64,000 nt of DNA from positions 114,021,121 to 114,085,120 of the forward strand of contig CM038222.1 of assembly GCA_021442155.1 (NCBI GenBank), in the 5' to 3' direction. This stretch comes from Cymbidium sinense. Lineage: Eukaryota; Streptophyta; Magnoliopsida; Asparagales; Orchidaceae. The translations under genes were made by a program, and so were the position numbers. The notes under the pieces are model-generated. The model was not told where the DNA came from. It saw only the letters and a program-made list of their open reading frames with translations, and made no database searches. Positions 60,374 through 64,000 of the stretch are shown one piece after another (position 1 is the stretch's first letter; each line of letters opens with the position of its first letter).

Positions 60374-61885
60374 GGAGGGACTAGGCTACCCATCTTTTCT
60401 CTTTCTTGGGGTGTATGGTGGTATCCGGCCACACCAACCTTTTATTCTTTCACGGTAGTTTCTATAAAGATGATTGTTGTTATGTTTAGTTTGTGCAATA
60501 GAATAGCATGATTTTCATAGTTTCTTCATGATTGATGTTTGAATGTGTGGCCTTGATATGGTAAGCTCTTTGGATAAAATTAATTTTTCTACCCCAATTA
60601 ATAACTCATAACCAAATTTTAAAATAACTTTTCACCTCACTTTAAAGCCTAGGTTGTAATCAAGATAATTAAAAGATTTAGCAACCCATTAATTATATGT
60701 TGTATGTCTATCATCATGCATATAATATTGAATCACTCTTGGAAAAATGAAGGCCTCCATTTCAGCACTTCAGGGACCACTTGACTTAAGAGAGCAACAC
60801 CTTATGATGGAGCTTCACCCTCTTTCTCTTTTGATTTGGCCAACAACCAAATTGCATCATGCATTAGGCATAAAATATCCCAAACCTTTGTCCAAATGAA
60901 TGTGTCAAAATAATATAAAATTTGAAAAGATTTTGCATTTTTAGACTAAGTTATATGCACATACCAAACATGATCTAGTCTCTTAGGGACTGAGTTTGGG
61001 ACTCTAGTTTTTTCCAATTAAATAACAACTTAAACCATTTTGCAATTAGATAATATTGGACTATATGGTTTTGAATCATAGGAGGTGTTAGTTGGCGGCT
61101 ACTTCAGGCGATTCTAGGTCTAGAAGAGTCAGACTGTTTACTCTCTCTTGTGGAGGTAAACCGTTATGTCCCCTTTCTACTCAGAATTAGGTCGTGCTTT
61201 AACATGTGTTAAAGCTCCCTAGATTTAGGATCCAAAGTTACTTATTTTCTTCAGACTATGATTATAAATCTTTACTTCTTAGGCATTTCCATAATCTTAT
61301 TTTTATGCATTTTATGCCTTAGCAAAAAATTTCAACTCAAATTAAATAAATTCCCATCATTTTCAAAAATATAAAGCCTCACCATAGGATAGGTTGGAAT
61401 GCTCACTAGGCTTCCTAGTATCATGAGCATTTCCTACTTATTTTCCTTTGGATTCTAAAATAAGTTTTTCAATTGAACAGTCCCACTTGATTTTCCAAAA
61501 TATCTAATTTATTGATATTCTTAGCTTTGAAATCTTTGAAGACAATAATTGACTACTTTAATCTAGAGTTTTTTTAAGAAATCCCATTTTCTAGGATATA
61601 ATAACTATGGAGGCTTGCCTCCATAAGAAACTAAAGAACTCAATTTAAAATAAACCATGTTTTACTTTTCCATGTAAAGTAGTAGAAGAATCTCTGGTAC
61701 ATACGAAGACCCATCATGTCTTAGTTGTCCTTATTAGGTGATTAAGTCCATTATAAAGTGATGTTTCTATTTTTTGAGATAGTACATCATACCTTAATGT
61801 TGTACCCAATCACTTCAATAAGTACCCCACAAGATCTACGTGGTGTCCACCTGGCGCATCCGAAAATGAACACCATAGATTTTTC

Positions 61886-61902
61886 TAGTGACTCCGTTAG
61901 GG
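61886..61902 (+). other. Primer-binding-site-like sequence of Tat element 2
   Basis: TAGTGACTCCGTTAGGG, 10 bases after the LTR end. It resembles the TGGCGACTCC-type sites of Tat elements with two changes in the first four bases. An alternative site TGGCGCATCC lies 34 bases upstream (61852), so the exact LTR end is open. Confidence 0.5.
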
Positions 61903-62289
61903 ATGGTTGCTCTCTCCATCTTTAGTAGTCAACTATTGTTTCCAAGAATCGATAGTGGACTTAAGTTTTATATGAGTCTGAAACTATTTTCTTTTTATTG
62001 GCACTTTACTTATTTCATTATTAAACAAAGGTGGCCAACATCCTTTAGGTTTTAGGACCTCATTCCTAGTAGGTCTTAAAACCCCTATTAGGTCCCCCAA
62101 TAGATAAACAAATTAATTAATTAAATAAAAATAACCAAACATCAATCAAACTAAATTAAGAATCTCTTGTCACTAGCTTGGTGAAGCAAGGCTCATCCAA
62201 TCCTCAACATAATTCCAATAAAATCCAAAGTAAAAAAATAAAGAAAATCTTATCCAAATTTTCAAACTCTTTTTCGAACAGAATTAATA

Positions 62290-62790
62290 AATCACCCTCC
62301 ACCACCCCATTTAACATAATCAAATATGTTAAATGAGGGTTCTCATTTAAAATCAAAATAAAACAAATAAACAACAACAAACAAAAACAAAATCCCTTCT
62401 TCAAAAATTTCAAAATCTTTTCAAACAAAATTAACCATTTTCATTTAACATAACTAAATTTGTTAAATGAGAATTCCGCTTTCAAAATCAAATCAAAATT
62501 AAATACCAACAACAACAATAAACCACAAACAAAGTCTCTTCCTCAAAATTCTTCAAAATTTCTTTGAAAATAATTGACCCCCATTCAACATAACCAAATT
62601 TGTTGAATACGGGTTCTAACACAAAATCAAAATCAAACAATAACAATCAAAAATAAAAATATCTCCTTCAAAATCCCCAAAATCTCTCCAACATGAATCG
62701 AACCCCATTTAACATAATCAAATTTATTGAATGTGGGTTCCAATTCAAAATCAAAATCAATAATTCAAATCAACACATCAAAGCGAAGGC
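62290..62790 (+). repeat. Four leader repeats of about 130 bp, each with a hairpin
   Basis: Units start near 62309, 62442, 62582 and 62706 (spacings 133, 140 and 124). Each holds CATTTAACA (or CATTCAACA) and, about 10 bases later, TGTTAAATG (or TGTTGAATA), which pair into an 8-10-bp stem. The hairpin is followed by 'ggttc...aaaatcaaaa'. In unit 3 the T-to-C change in the left arm is matched by A-to-G in the right arm. Composition is A/C-rich and has no stop-free frame. Confidence 0.8.
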
Positions 62791-62870
62791 TAATCCTATT
62801 CTCTTTTCTAATAATGTAGTAAAGATACCAGCCCAGTTCCTTTATTCCTTCTTTCAATCTGTCTTTCGAT

Positions 62871-63735
62871 ATGTCTTCTGGTAAGCTGACTTTTTTCTTC
62901 GCCTCTGGTGTGGATTTGGCCCTAGATCAGTCCATACTCACCGATGCCTCGATCATCAAGTTCATACTTGGCTTTGAGCATTTCAAAGTCACATGTGAGG
63001 GACCGGCCCTCACCACTATTAGTAGAGAGGAAGTGGCAGGCAAGAGGAAACTCTTATAGTTCAATGTGCAGTCCGACTCTGAGTTACCCTCTTTAAAAAG
63101 GAAAGCTGTTGATGTTCCCCTATTTATTCTACTAGTTCAGTCAGTTGCCCTTGTTACAGTTCCAGCATGATCTACTACTTTCTCTGTGATTGCCCTGGCT
63201 TCGAAAGGGAAGGCTATCTTAGCTTTTGAGATAGTATCATCTACATTTGAGGTTGATTCTAGTTCCAGTCCAGCCCCACTCACCAAAACCCAATACCGTA
63301 ATAAGAACCATAAAATAAAAATACATTATGAGTGTGTGGCCAAAGAGGCAGATGAAACTTTCCATGTTACTAAGGAGGGTTCCCCTCGTAAGACCTCTCC
63401 ACTTTTTGGTGGAAGTAGGTTTCACCCCCTTTTAGCTTCAGAGGGAGAGAAGGACTACCAGAGGATTACTTCATTACCCCCACCGCTTGCAGAGTATGAG
63501 ACATTGGCTAGGGAGAGGAGGGAGCCCTTTGCCGATCTATGGTCTATGCTTCGTAGAGTTAGGAGAGCCCACGGACGCTCAAATTCAGGTACTTTTCATG
63601 ATCTGAGGAGACTAATCCCTAGAAGTGTTAAGAATCATATTCACTAAGAAAGGGCCACTGAGGCCAATGTGACTGCACAAGCGGGCAAGAGAGAGAGAGG
63701 AGGAGGTTCACCAGGCAGTCGATGGCCTCCATTTT
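62871..63735 (+). pseudogene. Extra ORF ahead of gag, Tat element 2
   Basis: One frame runs from ATG at 62871 to TGA near 63735 with only three internal stops (TAG 63057, TGA near 63167, TAA 63645). The encoded protein would have about 288 residues: MSSGKLTFFFASGVDLALD at the start, a serine-rich middle (VDSSSSPAP) and a basic end (LRRVRRAHGRSN, then LRRLIPRSVKNH). I recognise no domain. The position matches the ORF1 of unknown function of Ogre-type elements. Element 1 has a related but far more decayed version. The longest stop-free part is 63186-63647. Confidence 0.6.
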
Positions 63736-64000
63736 GATTGATTTTCTTGATCGGTGAGCTGATAGAGCTGATCATTCTGACCGCACTATCCTTACCAGTA
63801 CCAGCAGTCACAAGAGGAGATCTACAATGGAGAGGTAACTAATGTCCCCACCATTGCACCATTCCACTCACCTTCTACCTTCACCAGTTTAGGTTCCACG
63901 ATCTACAGTCCCCACCAAGTTCCATAAGCCCCCATCTGGAGAGAGAGCCTCTTCTTTGGTGATCCTGCTATGACCCAAGGATCCCACTCCATCTACTCTA
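63736..64000 (+). pseudogene. Continuation of the upstream coding region, cut by the window end
   Basis: Reads DRADHSDRTILTSTSSHKRR in one frame with stops, aligning with DTRADHTDSILLTGTSHHKR of element 1 (17780-17845). Downstream it is proline/serine-rich. Probably the end of ORF1 or the start of gag. Confidence 0.55.

Larger units (their letters stand above)
56085..61875 (+). repeat. Giant LTR copy C, second segment
   Basis: Collinear with 30960-36428 of copy B. It includes the GC-richer island (56890-57250) with a 'gtgtgtccgtcgccaccac' like stretch, 'tcatgagccaattgcattag' (57940), the purine tract and TATA (60280-60373), and the conserved end block 'ctctggtacatacgaagacccatcatg' (61690 on). 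It ends in CACCA at 61875 followed by a primer-site-like sequence. Together with 45103-46616 this makes an LTR of about 7.3 kb. Confidence 0.8.
61876..64000 (+). mobile_element. Start of Tat-type retrotransposon 2 (internal part, incomplete)
   Basis: Leader (61903-62870), then an extra coding region ahead of gag, running off the right edge of the window. Its 5' LTR is copy C. The region 63600-64000 matches 17640-18010 of element 1. Gag and pol would lie beyond the window. Confidence 0.75.

Noticed and set aside
61840..61860. Alternative LTR C end at 61849 with TGGCGCATCC as primer site
   Set aside because: Copies B and D continue to align up to CACCA at 61875, so the later end is favoured, though not proven.

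Overview
The window is nuclear DNA of a flowering plant: AT-rich, intron-bearing, and mostly nested, decayed transposable elements. The sequence does not place it in a family or order. Nothing looks bacterial, viral or organellar. A 100-base run of N at 16261-16360 is an assembly gap.

Layout. 1-1530 is a fragment of a very long LTR (copy A), followed by a TA microsatellite and an AT-rich spacer with two small inverted-repeat elements. 3981-16260 holds the only host gene I can support: five exons on the + strand, of a protein I do not recognise by function. It carries an in-frame stop, frameshifts and a lost splice acceptor, so it reads as a pseudogene. Its fourth intron holds a decayed Ty1/copia element on the - strand (about 10350-15725), itself split by a LINE-type reverse-transcriptase relic (about 12270-13840). 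Intron 3 holds a PIF/Harbinger-like MITE.

16361-36428 is a Ty3/gypsy element of the Tat type: the end of a 5' LTR (copy D), an upstream extra coding region, gag, protease, reverse transcriptase, two RNase H domains, integrase, a 2.8-kb 3' untranslated region of tandem repeats, and a 7.9-kb LTR (copy B). B is followed by a primer-binding-site-like sequence, so it also looks like the 5' LTR of another unit. 36429-41300 is a leader with hairpin tandem repeats and then unidentified decayed sequence. 41370-45074 is a hAT transposase relic, cut by a solo copia-type LTR with a 5-bp target duplication. 45103-61875 is a further giant LTR (copy C), interrupted by a Ty1/copia element of SIRE type on the - strand (46617-56084). 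61876-64000 is the leader and first reading frame of a second Tat-type element, which runs off the window.

The most interesting signal is the giant LTR family (about 7.3-7.9 kb with insertions removed), visible only by comparing the copies. It carries a dense cluster of TTGAC/GTCAA cores (the WRKY W-box core), a candidate TATA/purine-tract promoter conserved in two copies, and internal tandem arrays that differ between copies. The leader downstream of copy C contains four tandem repeats that each form a hairpin, one with a compensatory base change. All alignments, counts and boundaries were made by eye, so boundaries are approximate unless a target duplication or splice site fixes them.
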